Source: Gymnothorax reevesii (lineage: Eukaryota; Chordata; Actinopteri; Anguilliformes; Muraenidae). Taken from it: a stretch of 64,000 bases of DNA. The notes under the pieces were generated by a model. The model did no database searches, was not told where the DNA came from, and saw only the letters and a program-made list of their open reading frames with translations. Positions 20,818 through 33,122 of the stretch are shown here, one piece after another. The position numbers and the translations under genes were made by a program. The stretch spans positions 78,517,367-78,581,366 of the forward strand of contig CM056580.1 of the NCBI GenBank assembly GCA_029721435.1. Reading direction: 5' to 3'. Each line of letters opens with the position of its first letter. Positions within the stretch are counted from its first letter, which is position 1.

Positions 20818-22338
20818 ACCCCAATTCCGAAATAGTTGGGACAAAATGTAAATTGTGAATAAAATCAAAATACAATGACCTTCAGATCACATGAGCCAAT
20901 ACTTTATTTACAATAGAAAATGGATAATATTTCAAATCTTGAAACAGACATTTTTATCCACAAAATTTGCTTATTTCAATTTTTTCTGGCTGCAAAAGGT
21001 CTCAAAAGTTGGGACACAGACAAAAAAAAGGGCTGAAAATGCAATTAATATACAAGAGAATCAGCTGAAAGAAAATTTCACAAGTAATTAAGTTAACTGG
21101 CATCAGGTATATAACATAATTGGCTACAAAAGGGATGTTTTAGAGAGGCTGAGTCTCAGAAGCAAAGATGGCCAGAGGCTGTCCAACCTGTGAAGGTTTG
21201 CGTTAAAAAAAATTGTGGAATACTTTAAAAACAGTTTTCCTCAATGTCAAATTGCAAAGGCTTTGAAGGTCTTATCATGGACAGTGTATAACATCATCAA
21301 AAGATTCAGAGAAACTGGAAAAATCTCTGTGCGTAAGGGACAAGGCCGAAGACCTTTACTGGAAGCCCGTGATCTTCGGGCCCTCAGACGCCACGGCATC
21401 ACTCACTGGCATGATTCTGTCAATGACATTCCTAAATGGGCCCAGGAATACTTCAAGAAACCACTGTCTCTAAACACAGTCCACCGCACCATCCACAGAT
21501 GCCACCTAAAACTTTATCATGCAGAAAGGAAGGAGCATAATCCAGAAGCGCCGCCGTGTTCTGTGGGCCAAGGCTCATTTAAAATGGACTGTAGCAAAGT
21601 GTCCTGTGGTCATACGAGTCCAAATTTCACATTCTCATTGGAAATCATGGGCGTTGTGTCCTCCGGGCTAAAGAGGAGTAAGACCACCTCTCCTGTTATC
21701 AGCGTACAGTTCAAAAGCCAGCATCTCTGATGGTATGGGGATGCATTAGTGTATATAAAGGATTTAGAGCAACATATGCTCCTCTCCAGACGACATCTAT
21801 TCCAGGGAAGGCCTTGTGTATTTCAGCAGGACAATGCAAAACCACATACTGCAGCTATTACAACAGCATGGCTTCGCAGTAGAAGAGTCAGTGTGCTGAA
21901 CTGGACTGCCTGCAGTCCTGATCTTTCACTGATTGAGAACGTTTGGCACATAATTAAATGAAAAGACTGTCAAAGGAGACCCAAAGCTCTCCAGCAGCTG
22001 TAAGTCTGTATTAAACAAGAGTGGGATCAAATTCCAGTGGCTAAACTTAAACTTCTCTTCAATGCCCAGACGCCTCCACTCTGTGTTAAAAAGAAGAGGG
22101 GATGCTACACCATGGTAAACAGGCCCCCGTTCCAACTTTTTTGAGACCTGTAGCAGCCATTAAATTTGAAATGAGTTCAGTTTGTGGATGAAATTGTAAA
22201 AATTTTCAGTTTCAGCATTTGCTATATTATCTCTGTTCTATTGTGAAGAAAATAATGGCTGGTGTGATTTGAAAGGCATTGCGTTTTGATTTTATTCACA
22301 ATTTATACTTTGTCCCAACTATTTTGGAATTGGGGGTG
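20818..22338 (+). mobile_element. Tc1-like transposon inserted in an older Tc1-like element
   Basis: The left end is TA|ACCCCAATTCCGAAATAG, then TTGGGACAAA. The right end is TTTGTCCCAACTATTTTGG, then AATTGGGGGTG|TA. TA duplications flank it (20816-20817; 22339-22340). The length of 1.5 kb is normal for Tc1. It contains a frameshifted transposase. Joining the flanks (..cttggaggtagtaatata + ttatgttttggggg..) restores part of another Tc1-like transposase (GG..MFWG), so the target was itself a transposon. Confidence 0.88.
21215..21961 (+). pseudogene. Tc1-like transposase of the 20818 element, frameshifted
   Basis: The first frame (21215-21730, 171 codons) has a helix-turn-helix region (QIAKALKVLSWTVYNIIKRF), a GRPR-like motif (GQGRRPLL) and a second HTH/linker (KKPLSLNTVHRTIHR). 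The second frame (21749-21961) supplies CVFQQDNAKPHTAA (second catalytic Asp) and CSPDLSLIENVWHIIK (third acidic residue). The region of the first Asp is lost between them through frameshifts. It looks inactive. Confidence 0.87.
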
Positions 22339-22339
22339 T

Positions 22340-22620
22340 ATTATGTTTTGGGGGTCAGCCTGCTCGAAAGGAGCCGATCTCATGAAAATTGACGGAAGTA
22401 TCAAAATAAGTATCACTGCATCCTTGTGAGGCACGCATTGCCACCTGGAAAGAGAGTGATTGGTCGCAGATTTTATTTTCAACTAGACAATGACCCGAAA
22501 CACACTTGTAAGTCGTGCAAGAATCATGTTTGTCAGAAAGAAACATCTGGTAATGTGAAAATTATGACTTGGCCAGCTCCAAGTCCAGACCTTAACCGGA
22601 ATTAGGATATCTTTTGTAAC
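22340..22620 (+). pseudogene. Older Tc1-like transposase, 3' part (host of the 20818 insertion)
   Basis: Translated fragments are YVLGVSLLERSR-like at 22340-22400, then FQLDNDPKHTCK (about 22477-22512) and TWPAPSPDLNRN-stop (about 22568-22605). These correspond to the (F.QDNDPKHT) and (W.PA.SPDLNPIE) motifs of Tc1-like transposases, with stops and losses. The 5' part should lie left of 20816 but is strongly diverged. Confidence 0.72.
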
Positions 22621-24206
22621 TTTGAAAGAATCTTTTTAGAATGAACTTCAAACAATATGGAATGGTTAAGCAAGTCAGGAAATAAAATACCATTATACAA
22701 AATATTTGCCTGAAAAATTAAATACTGTAATCAAAGCCAAGGGTAGCTACACTGAATATTGACTTTTTCCTCTCAGACATCATTTTTGTTTTTACTATAC
22801 AGTGTCAACTGTTTACTTATTTTCATCTATATGATCCAATATTGCATGAAACAAATAACTGAATAGAACTTGGTTTCTGATTATCTTCATTTTGATGAGC
22901 GTCATCATCATTATCACTGCACACTACTGTATATAATTCCCTGGATCCACGGAGTTGTTCACCTGTTAGACATGTTGTGATGTCACACTCTGGGTTGTAA
23001 ACTCCATGTGGAATGTCAGCAGAAACGGTTAAAACTTGACAGGGTGATGCCCTTCAGTGTGTCCTGCTTAAAACTCAAACACGGCCCACTTTATTCCACC
23101 CGGTCCCCCCCCCCCATTCCATTGCTCTTCCTACATTTTTTTTTTCGGAGATATAGGAATGAAACTCTGTCTCATGGGTTTAAATGCTGATCCGATGCTG
23201 TTGGACAACATTGCTGGGATGGATGCTCAAAATCCTGTTGGCTGAGGTGAAGAGGACTCTTGATGAGCCCAAATACAAGAATATTATGGATTAAAGGCCC
23301 TGCATAGTGGAATGGTCCAAATTCCTTACGAGTGTCTCTTTTCAGACAGTGCTGGGAGAGACTGTATAATCATACCCAGCAAAGATAACAGGGAAAGTTA
23401 CTAAACCAGTGGTGCCAATAATTATGAAATATTTATTTTGTTGAATATGTGTATATTTATTAAACATATGGGCAACCCAAAGGTTTGGACAATATTCGGG
23501 CTGCATGTTATGGAAAGCAGTGATTTTATACTTGTATTTTACTGCCGTGTCTAGCCGTGTTTTCATCAATTCTCAGTTGAATTTATAGCAAACTTTAGAA
23601 ATGTCACAAAAAAAGAAATGCAAATTTGGTGCATGTCCATCTACTGGTTTGGTGCGAATACACTAGGCTTTGGAATGCTTGGTTTCATCAGGACTTGGCA
23701 GTAAAGACATTGTTAGGTCTGGCTGCAATAAACAAAGTAGAAGAGGAGGAGGTTGTGAACAGGAAAAAGCCAATCCGTCACATGCGGTCATGTGCGGTTG
23801 CCATTTCAGGTTTTTCCTTGCACCCATTTAGTGCACTAACCCATTTAGTGCAAAAACCCCCTCAACTGAGCAAAACTTAAGCAAAAGGTTTTATTTTTTC
23901 TCAATTTTTTTGCCATTTCCATCAACTTGATGTAATGCAATACTTCCAAAAAAATATGTGAATGGAAACATGGCTGATATGAGGACAAGATATTTAGTGT
24001 TTTGCCTGGCCAGCTGTATTTTGTATGTGTACATTCATTCCAGCTGTTCAGGCATGCAATGCATTCTAAAACGAGTTGGTGAGGAAGCAATTCGTTATTT
24101 GTAATGAGGTAAAAAATGTGATCGTTTGTAAGGGAGGTTGCGCTTCGACAGTTGGATTCTCAGTGGAGTGCTAAACCCAAAATCCAGTGAACATATTCAA
24201 AAGATG

Positions 24207-24362
24207 AAAAAAAGGGTAGCACATCTCAATACTTCAATTCAAGGAGGACAAAAATACTCACATTTCACTTTGTTTTTTGCCATGTGAGCCAAATAAGTTA
24301 GTGAAATGTGAGTATTTTTGTCCTCTTTGAATTGAAGTATTGAGATGTGCTACCCTTTTTTA
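24207..24362. repeat. Near-perfect inverted repeat (63-bp arms, 30-bp loop)
   Basis: The left arm 24207-24269 begins AAAAAAAGGGTAGCACATCT and the right arm 24300-24362 is its reverse complement. I count a single mismatch (AAGGAGG against AAAGAGG). The loop is 24270-24299. It may be a recent MITE or a templated fold-back duplication. No transposase or clear target duplication is seen. Confidence 0.93.
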
Positions 24363-24989
24363 TTTCGTTATTTTTAATTTGATATGATGTGAAACTGCTG
24401 ATGCCTGCACGTGATTGTAGCCATAATTTGGTATGCAAGCAGCATCTTGGATAGGCCCTGTCCTTCAGGGGCAAAGATGGGTCAAGGATTGTCAATGTGC
24501 CCACTAATGGGTGAGGAATCACTGGCAAAAGCAAACTTCCTCGATGAAGGATGGGAAAGGATTTGAATGTTTCACACTCTTGTGCATAACGTAAGATTCA
24601 AGGAAACTGGGGGACTTTCTTTTCCAAAAAAGCAAGGGTGCGAGCCTAAACTGAATACCATAGATCCCTGAGGACTCCGACTGACCTACATCAAGAACTG
24701 TTGTTCAGAAGCGACGGCCACATGAGCTCAGGATTGCTTTGACTAATCTGTGTCAAGAACAACAACGTAATTAAATCCCAAAATGCTAGATAAAACTCCT
24801 TTGTACAAAAAGTAAGCCCTGAGTTCAGTGTCCAGAAGCGCCATCGCCTCCTGGCTTAGCTCATCTGTTGTGGACCCTCACACATTTAAAAAAAGCATGT
24901 ATCAATTTTTTTTTTGGAAAGAAATTGAGGTTGTGGACTTCAAAGCAAGAAAGAGGTCCATCCTGACTGTTCTCAGCAACAATGGTATG

Positions 24990-25340
24990 AGGTCGTGTCC
25001 ATGCCCTTGGCAATGGTGACTTGCACTTCTGTGAAGCCAGAGTCAAAACTGAAAATTACACCAATTTTGGCAGAACGATATGCTGTCTTCAGGAGGACAT
25101 CTGTTCCAAGGATGCCTGCAAACTGCATTCTGTATGCTGAGGAAAGACATTGCTGTGTAAGAAGAGGGTTTGGGTGTTGAACTGGTCTGTCTGCAGTCCT
25201 GTCTTGTCCCCCGTAGAGAATGTGCGCCACATTTTGAAATGCCAAATGCGACAAAGTCCCCGTTCTTTGGTACGCCTTGAGACTTGTTTATAGGAAGAAT
25301 CAAACAAAATCGCACCTGGAACAGTCGCTGCAATAAATGT
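24990..25340 (+). pseudogene. Tc1-like transposase remnant (same family as 20818)
   Basis: The stretch ctgtctgcagtcctgtcttg followed by tcccccgtagagaatgtgcg parallels the CSPDLS.IENV(W/R)H segment at 21905-21950. The downstream gccaaatgcgacaaagtccc also fits the family. Several stops are present and no full frame remains. The 5' boundary is not clear. Confidence 0.65.
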
Positions 25341-28300
25341 TTACAGACAGAACACACCTAGTGATTAAGTGTTGTGCAAAGGAATGGCTGCATTGCAAGC
25401 AGGTAAATAATTTCTGTCCCAATGTTTTGAAAGAATTAAACTTGACCTATTGGTTTTACTTTGAAAAATAAATAATAAATCAATAAAATTATTTTTTAAA
25501 CCCTCAAGTAATAAGAATTTAGAAATGGCTGGTCTTTGTTAAAATCGGAACCTCATGTTAAATTAAATCTGATTTGGCCTGGTTTGATATTGGTTGATTC
25601 CATCTGGGACATTAAGAAACTTCAATGTCTGTCTTTTCATTTTATCTGTAAAATGTAGTAATTTTTTTAAATATATATTTTTTCAGTGTTTACCGGCAGG
25701 GGTGCCAACAGTTTGGGAGCCCTTTGCCTTATCGGTTTAAACCACACTGCTAATTGTGGAGAAAAAAAGGAAATTTTGTAATAAGGTTTGACTGTCTCCA
25801 CATGGTGGCGCTGTGAAACTTCTAACATGCCAGGATGAGGGTCTCCTTAAAAGGCCAGATAAGTTTGTAAAGCTAGCCTGTTTTTGCAGGCGTATGATTC
25901 TCAGAATGCATTTACTGTGTGTCAGGAGGCAGACCATGGTGACATGGAACGCTGACCTGAGACTATACATTTTCTATTGCTGAAAATTAAAGTTTTATTA
26001 ATAAGTGACACACTATCCGGAAGACCACTATCTGACCAGAAATCAGATTCTCTTCTTACAGTTTCAAGGAACAATAAAGTCTGCACCATCTGTTTGCATC
26101 TTGGTTTTAATGTTAGCTTTATTTTAAAAAGGTTCAAATATACAGTTACGATAATTATATAATTTAATATATACGCATATTCTAGCCATTTATTAAAAAC
26201 AAATTTTATATGACAATTCTTTAGTTTTTTTTTTTTTTTTTTCAAACAGGACAAGCTGTTTGTGTAATTTTGCTGGTAGTAGGACTGGGGAAAGTTACAG
26301 TGCTTTTAATGAAAAGAAAGTACAAGAAGGCCTACATTCATTGTGCTGATTTGAACACTGGTGAAGAGAGGGTGTGCACCTGTGGAGGGGGAAGTTATTG
26401 TATGAGGCCCTGCCCTGAGGACGTCTGCAAACCCATGGGTCTGCTGCTGTTCTGAGAAATCCCAGGCCTCTGGCAAGGAGGACAGCTATGAACATACAAA
26501 AGCTGAAATGCACATATTCTCATGGAGAAATGGATACCTCAACATTTAAGGGTATGTCATAAAATTCTTGGTATACATAGAATCATGACGATCATATGCA
26601 TTTGTCCTCTTTGGTTCTCATGAGTGAGTACACTTGACTTTTCTGTACTTAAACCAAAATAATTCTCTCCTCATGGAGGTGCTGGAGATGTGTGCACAGG
26701 AACACACATTCTGCACCGTTTTATATCAGACACTCCACTTATCTGCAATTTAACCTCTTTGAAAATGGCTGGTGAATTAATTTGAGTTGCTCAAATGTCA
26801 CAACCCTCCCAAATGAAATTAACTAATGTGCACGAGGTAGTAAAACACACTTACAGTTTGCAAAGTTTTCAAGGTTTCTCCATCATGTTTCCAGCTGAAC
26901 AGCCAATTATCCAAGACATGCCATTTCAAAGTCTGTTCCTGTGTGACATCAAATCATCCAGCAGCAACCAACGTCTGATGAACTTCAGCCAACTTCAGAC
27001 TCTCCCTTACTCTACCTTTACGATGTCACAAAAGACAGATTTTGAAATGGTCTGTCATGGCTAATTGGCAGTGCACCTGGTGACATAAGGAACTTCTAAA
27101 ATTTGCCAAGCAAGAGGGGTATATTGGGGACCGATGGCACATGCTGAGTGATCTCAACTTTGGGAATTCTGTCAATGTCGCAGCCAGCTTTGGTAATTCC
27201 TTACACCATATATTTGGATAATTAATCATGCTGCAAGTCAAGGGCAAGCGGGACTTGCGCAGTTCCCAACAAGCTCTGGATCATGCCGATTCACATCAGC
27301 CCAAACAAATGGCACGATTCTTTGTTTCAGAAGAAAAACTCTAATACTGGGCAGCAGAATCAGCTTATCTAAAAAGCAAGAGGATTTGCCTCATTATTGG
27401 CACGTTCAGTATATTAATAGCTTTCATCCCTTTCATAAGAAACTGTCTATTACATCAGTTTAAAAAATGGTCGCAATTTCCTATTGTGCACGAGCCAACA
27501 TTTGTCTTTTTGTAAATATGCGCAGCAAAAAAAACCATTTTTATTTCTTGCACTGTATTAGAAGAAAAGTGTCATGGTGTTTCACAGCAGGTGACCTTCT
27601 TCCAGGAGGGAAACTTCTTACAAACAGGAAAACTGCCAAGAGAAGAAGCAAGGCCTCTATTACTTGGAATTTAAGGATCGTTAGTGTTTAAGTATTGACG
27701 AAGGGGGCAAATTGGTATGGAGTTACCAACACAGTGACAACAAATAAGAATGGAGTTCGGGGAGGTGGGTGTTACAAATTTAAGCAACATACTAGTTATC
27801 TGATTTAAGAAAACACCACCAATCATATGAAAAGTACCTTGAACTATTATGTTAATTCATTAATCAATCGAGACTTCAACATAAATAGTACAAAAGGAGC
27901 AGTTCATTAAAAAGTAAAGCATTTTCCCACTTAGCCAAAGTTACATCTATGCATCAAAATTGTTTCACATCCATTTTATTGGGTGTTCTAGATCCATCCA
28001 GAAACCTTGATAGACCCATATGTATACTACATGCAAAACAAAAGTCTTGTTCCGACGGCCAGTGAACATCCGCAACAAATATTAATTTGCAGACCATTCA
28101 GTTGAGAACAACTGCCATTATATACCGCTTCCGCTGTAAAACCCATCAAATCTTATGGATGGAATAAGTGCTCTGGCTAAGAGGAAATATGCTTCAATAT
28201 TATTGTTGGGTGAACTTTCCCATTAATTATCCAACCATTTTCTCTGCTAGCTCTAGCGGTCATTTTGGGCAACGTGTCAGAATTATATCCTCAGCATATG

Positions 28301-29300
28301 AACATCAATGAATGTTAATATAAACATGTATTAAACCTATAAACAAGGGATTCTCAGTCTCATCACTCATTTATTTTCTTTCATTTTGCCCAAAGTGCCA
28401 CGAGTAGCCATTAAAACCGGTAATTAAAAAAAAAAAACCTATAAAACAAGACAAATTACTTGTTCATTTATTTTCCTCTTTTTGTCCTGTTTGGGGTGAA
28501 ATGGGTGGGAAAATTGGATGATGGACTAATGCTTTATGAATATAGAATTTTAATGCAGCTAATTAATTGCTGCGCTCTAGAAGGGCCCTCACGACTTGTG
28601 CCCAGCTCTTGCTTTCTCCTCCTTCCCTGGACCAATAAACGGAGGACTGAATACTAGGCCGGACTGTAATCTGACTGAACCCACAAACCAGGGTGATCTT
28701 CTATGTAGGAAGTGTTCCGCCCAGTGAGCTGAACAGCTGAGCAGAATAATGGCTAGAGCAAATTGGCAGTACTTTGTGAGCAGATGGTTTAGACACTCTT
28801 CCTACTTTTCAATCCACGCCTTGTGGCAAAAATAAAGACTTGAGTCTGAGCAATTGTTTGCTAGTTATGTCAATACACCCACAGCGAATCTGGCGGACTG
28901 AGCATGTGGTCTTTCAACCAGGCACCACCTTAAGAATTTGTGTTTTCTAATACTGTACTAAAACTTGTTCACTAGTTGCTGGCTGGTTACAATGAGCAAC
29001 CAGTTCGTTGCTTACGATGGTTCTTACAACCAATGGGATTTCAGAGACTTCTAAATAATAGATCTATAAAAAAACTCCCAACAAAGCAAACAGTTATTTT
29101 TCCACTGATTCAGGTTCAGCGGGCTCTCATACTTTGATAGTCTGATTTATAATATTGTCCAGTCCTTCATTTACTGGCCCCGGCTTCTTCAGCCCCACCA
29201 GCTTTCTAGCATCTCACTTCCTGCTCCCCCCTGGCTTGTTTGGGCTTAGCGTAGCTAACTCGCTAGCCTTAGACTGATGTGTGATGGACTTCCTCTAGGG

Positions 29301-29881
29301 CAGTGGTTCTCAAATTCGGTCCTGGCGCCCCCTGTGTATGCTGGTTTTTGTTCCAGCCACAACTGCAATTCTAAGATCTTAATAAGCTGTTATTTTGTCT
29401 TAATTAGCAGCATTCCATGTTTAGAGTAGTTATTTACCATCTTAAGTCACATTTGGATGGACACATCCATTCTGCTATGGAGAATAAAAACCCTTGAACA
29501 TCTTGTGCTTAATTTTCAATATTGCTGGGATTTTCAGGTGAAAACTTTTTAAAAAGATCTAATTAGACTCTGAGAAAATCAATAAGCTCCAAATTAGGTT
29601 TCTGAATGCAGGTGTTTTGAGTTTTTCCCAAATAACCTGCCTGAACCAAATAAAATCAACAGAAAACCAACTCCATTGTGACTCCATTGTTTGCCAAGTA
29701 AATTGTCGGGTTTTACCTCCATGTGTTAAGAGTTTCACCAATGAGGAACCTGTGGATATTTGCATAAATGCACCTAATTAAAACAAATCAACAGCTTGTT
29801 AAAATCCTAGAATTGCAGTTGCGGCTGGAACAAAAACCAGCATACACAGGGGGGCGCCAGGACCGAATTTGAGAACCACTG
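29301..29881. mobile_element. hAT-type MITE with perfect 8-bp TSD
   Basis: The left end CAGTGGTTCTCAAATTCGGT, CCTGGCGCCCCCTGTGTATG is mirrored by ..CATACACAGGGGGGCGCCAG, GACCGAATTTGAGAACCACTG. The TIRs are about 70 bp or longer, continuing through TTTTTGTTCCAGCC. Identical target duplications CTCTAGGG lie at 29293-29300 and 29882-29889. It is 581 bp with no transposase frame, a non-autonomous hAT. Confidence 0.95.
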
Positions 29882-30227
29882 CTCTAGGGGTTCTTCTTCT
29901 GCAAATATGTCTGCGTCAGCAATAGAAATCATAACAGGAAATAGACTTTCCAAAAGAGGAGGCAGAGCCTGATATCATACGGACACTTTGACATAGGGGA
30001 CGCACTCCCACCTGAGGAGTACGTTGAGAATCACCCTTTGCAAGCGCTAATCACTCACTTTCCAAATAGCAATATCCCACAGAATGACAGATGTCTTATT
30101 TTATAAACAATAAAAATGTTAATTATAAGAATTGTAAAACAGGAGAGATACATTCATGTGGGAGGTTCAGGTGCGCTGGTCTCCGAATCTTTTGGTCAGT
30201 AAGTCCTGGTACTTCAGTTCCTGGGGA

Positions 30228-30583
30228 TCAGAGGAACATGTACTGGTTGTCAATGGCTCTCTTGCGACCTCTATCGGGCGGCTCAAGCTCATATTCAGAG
30301 TCTCGTGGGGGGAGGATGGGGGGGTGAGGGGTGGTGTGCCGCTGTAGAGACCGGCGGTCTGACTCGCTGCGGCGCAGATTCTCCAGGTGGTGGCGCTCTG
30401 GGGTCGGTGGGGAGCTTCTGTGAAATGGCTGCGCTAGATGAGGGCGGGTCCCAAGGGACAGGTTTTCTGCTGGGGAGCACAGGCGGGGGCAGTCGGAGGC
30501 ACTGCAGTGGGCCAGGCTCGGTTCTGAACTCCAGCGGTGCAGCGAGAAGGGAACCAGCACCACTGATCCAGGCACACTCTGAC
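30228..30583 (-). CDS. sh2b3: sh2b3 terminal coding exon (C-terminal tail)
   Basis: The opening GT completes the Gly codon left by the 37684 exon. The exon then reads QSVPGSVVLVPFSLHRWSSE to RDSEYELEPPDRGRKRAIDN, QYMFL and TGA. The mammalian SH2B3 tail reads ..VLFPFSLPHWDSE.. [25 protein letters not shown], so the family is certain and SH2B3 is favoured over SH2B1/SH2B2, also by synteny with atxn2. The tail is proline/serine/arginine-rich. The C-terminal tyrosine in NQY is the conserved SH2B-family phosphorylation site. The acceptor is tgttttcacacag; a 31-bp minisatellite begins 9 bp upstream of it. Reading frames on the + strand over this exon are shadows. Confidence 0.95.
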
Positions 30584-30592
30584 CTGTGTGAA

Positions 30593-31139
30593 AACAACCA
30601 ACCACAATCTCAGGCAGAACACAACCAACTGATCACAATCACAGGCAGAACACAACCAACTATTCACAATCACAGGCAGAACATAACCAACTGATCACAA
30701 TCACAGGCAGAACATAACCAACTGATCACAATCACAGGCAGAACACAACCAACTTTTCACAATCACAGGCAGAACATAACCAACTGATCACAATCACAGG
30801 CAGAACACAACCAACTATTCACAATCACAGGCAGAACATAACCAACTGATCACAATCACAGGCAGAACACAACCAACTATTCACAATCACAGGCAGAACA
30901 TAACCAACTATTCACAATCACAGGCAGAACATAACCAACTGATCACAATCACAGGCAGAACACAACCAACTCATCACAATAACAGGCAGAACATAACCAA
31001 CTATTCACAATCACAGGCAGAACATAACCAACTGATCACAATCACAGGCAGAACACAACCAACTGATCACAATCACTGGCAGAACATAACCAACTGATCA
31101 CAATCACAGGCAGAACATAACCAACTGATCACAATCACA
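30593..31139. repeat. 31-bp minisatellite, about 17-18 units, at a splice acceptor
   Basis: The unit is approximately aaccaactgatcacaatcac + aggcagaacac, with variants at two sites (gat/tat/cat before cacaat; aacac/aacat). Units are highly similar and run up to 9 bp from the last sh2b3 exon's acceptor. Diverged units continue at 31666-31880 after one copy of the 526-bp repeat. Units abut directly with no spacers, so this is not CRISPR-like. Confidence 0.95.
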
Positions 31140-31665
31140 ATTATTATGGTACAAAAGTTAACCCGTAGTTTAGTAATTATGCTGGTTATAGCCAATTTTT
31201 AACATCCAGCGATAGTGGTGCAGGCTTGATCAACATACTCTTCAGTCTTCAAATAGACCAGCTAAACAAAGTCTACCGCAAAGTCTGCATCTAACTTTTT
31301 TCTGATATCGAGTTGAAGCAAGATGAAGCGGTACTTTTCTTTTCTTCCTGAGACATTATTCACACCAACACGAGAAAAGAACTCGCACTGCCCACCGCTT
31401 CCAGGCTGCCATGAGTTTGACCATGTTCTTTGATCAGCATCCACATCGTTTTAATTTTTAGCTTCTTTTTAGTTTAGTTTAGTAGTTTATTAATTCCTTG
31501 TGGCCATCACAGTAATTAACTAGGCGATATTTCAATAAATGGAAAATTATAAAAAATTACATTGCCTATTTCATTTAAACGAATGTTGATTTTCCTAAAC
31601 ATTTAGCTTCTCGTAAATATTTACACATTTACACGCACAATGGAACACCCCCAGTAATTGCACAG
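31140..31665. repeat. 526-bp direct repeat, copy 1
   Basis: It starts attattatggtacaaaag and ends cccccagtaattgcacag. It recurs at an offset of exactly 1457 bp (32597-33122) with only two substitutions that I can see (acaaaag/acataag; gcggtac/gcagtac). A 60-codon - strand frame in both copies (DADQRTWSNSWQPGSGGQC..) has no recognisable domain. Confidence 0.95.
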
Positions 31666-32596
31666 GCAGAACATAACCAACTAATCACAATAACAGGCAG
31701 AACATAACCAACTGATCACAATAACAGGCTGGACATAAACAACTAATTGCAATCAGAGGCAGAACAGAACCAACTGATCACAATCACAGGATAAAAACAA
31801 CCAACTCATCACAATCACAGGCTGGACACAAGCAACTGATCACAAACAGCAGCTGAACATAACCAACTAGTTGCAAGGGATGGGAAAATCTTGCTAAATT
31901 GGTAAACGTGTTAGTGGATGAAGAGTAAACGTTTAAACGCCTGCTGGGGGGGTCGGGGGGGCTGAATTAGCTGTGAAGATTGGTGCCACTGAATACTTTA
32001 CACAAACTTACACAGCATTAGTGATGACAAGATGACTTTAAGCTTACTTTTTATTGAACTAAAATATAAACAGTAACAACTGCTTCTCTGAACACGCATT
32101 TTGTTTGCATGATCCATATCCCGCACTACTCCAAAAGACCGCAAACTCTGACATCCCAAGTATTTATGACAAACTGTCGAATAAAAACAGTCTGAAGGGT
32201 AACATTATCCACTTCGGGGAAATAAAAATTGATTATAATATAAAAAAGCTTGGTTAAAATACCTTCCCTCCATCATCTTAAGAAATAATATACAAAGTAA
32301 CAACACGGCAGTCTGTCAAGCCAGAACGACCCTGATGTGATATTTCATACATTCCCACTACAGGAGGTACATTAAGGGGTAACGGATTATAAGGATTAGC
32401 CAATCACCTGGTCTTTACCTGCTGATATTGTCGCAAATACACCATTAAACTGCCATTGTAGGACTTCAATAAAACATCTGTTTACTGTGAACAATCTAAT
32501 ACCAAACTATGTGATAAATAGATTTCTTTGTCGCCGTTTTTAACATTTCATATCATGGGAGTTAAGAGTTCATGTGATCTGACAGGTAGGAAAGGT

Positions 32597-33122
32597 ATTA
32601 TTATGGTACATAAGTTAACCCGTAGTTTAGTAATTATGCTGGTTATAGCCAATTTTTAACATCCAGCGATAGTGGTGCAGGCTTGATCAACATACTCTTC
32701 AGTCTTCAAATAGACCAGCTAAACAAAGTCTACCGCAAAGTCTGCATCTAACTTTTTTCTGATATCGAGTTGAAGCAAGATGAAGCAGTACTTTTCTTTT
32801 CTTCCTGAGACATTATTCACACCAACACGAGAAAAGAACTCGCACTGCCCACCGCTTCCAGGCTGCCATGAGTTTGACCATGTTCTTTGATCAGCATCCA
32901 CATCGTTTTAATTTTTAGCTTCTTTTTAGTTTAGTTTAGTAGTTTATTAATTCCTTGTGGCCATCACAGTAATTAACTAGGCGATATTTCAATAAATGGA
33001 AAATTATAAAAAATTACATTGCCTATTTCATTTAAACGAATGTTGATTTTCCTAAACATTTAGCTTCTCGTAAATATTTACACATTTACACGCACAATGG
33101 AACACCCCCAGTAATTGCACAG
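32597..33122. repeat. 526-bp direct repeat, copy 2
   Basis: This is the partner of 31140-31665. The left flank (ggaaaggt) differs from copy 1. On the right both copies continue for about 30 bp into a minisatellite-like unit (gaacataaccaactaatcac / gaacacaaccaactaatcac) before diverging. That suggests a segmental duplication mediated by, or including, minisatellite sequence. Confidence 0.95.

Larger units (their letters stand above)
19226..30227. other. Intergenic region between convergent atxn2 and sh2b3
   Basis: About 11 kb separates the two stop codons' UTRs. It holds nested Tc1-like elements (about 20700-22750), a Tc1 remnant (24990-25340), a hairpin (24207-24362) and a hAT MITE (29301-29881). 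I recognise no gene in 19226-20700, 22750-24200, 24370-24980, 25350-29290 or 29890-30227; all frames there are short. The 3' end of the sh2b3 mRNA (- strand) must lie in the right part, but no clear polyadenylation signal (TTTATT on the + strand) was found close to 30227. TTTATT at about 28455 and 28369 are distant candidates. Confidence 0.7.

Noticed and set aside
30593..31139. Regular 31-bp repeats suggestive of a CRISPR array
   Set aside because: Units abut with no unique spacers, the host is a vertebrate gene intron, and no cas genes are present. It is a minisatellite.
31140..33122. LTR retrotransposon with 526-bp LTRs
   Set aside because: The repeats lack TG..CA ends, there is no primer-binding site or polypurine tract, and the ~930-bp interior has minisatellite remnants rather than gag/pol.
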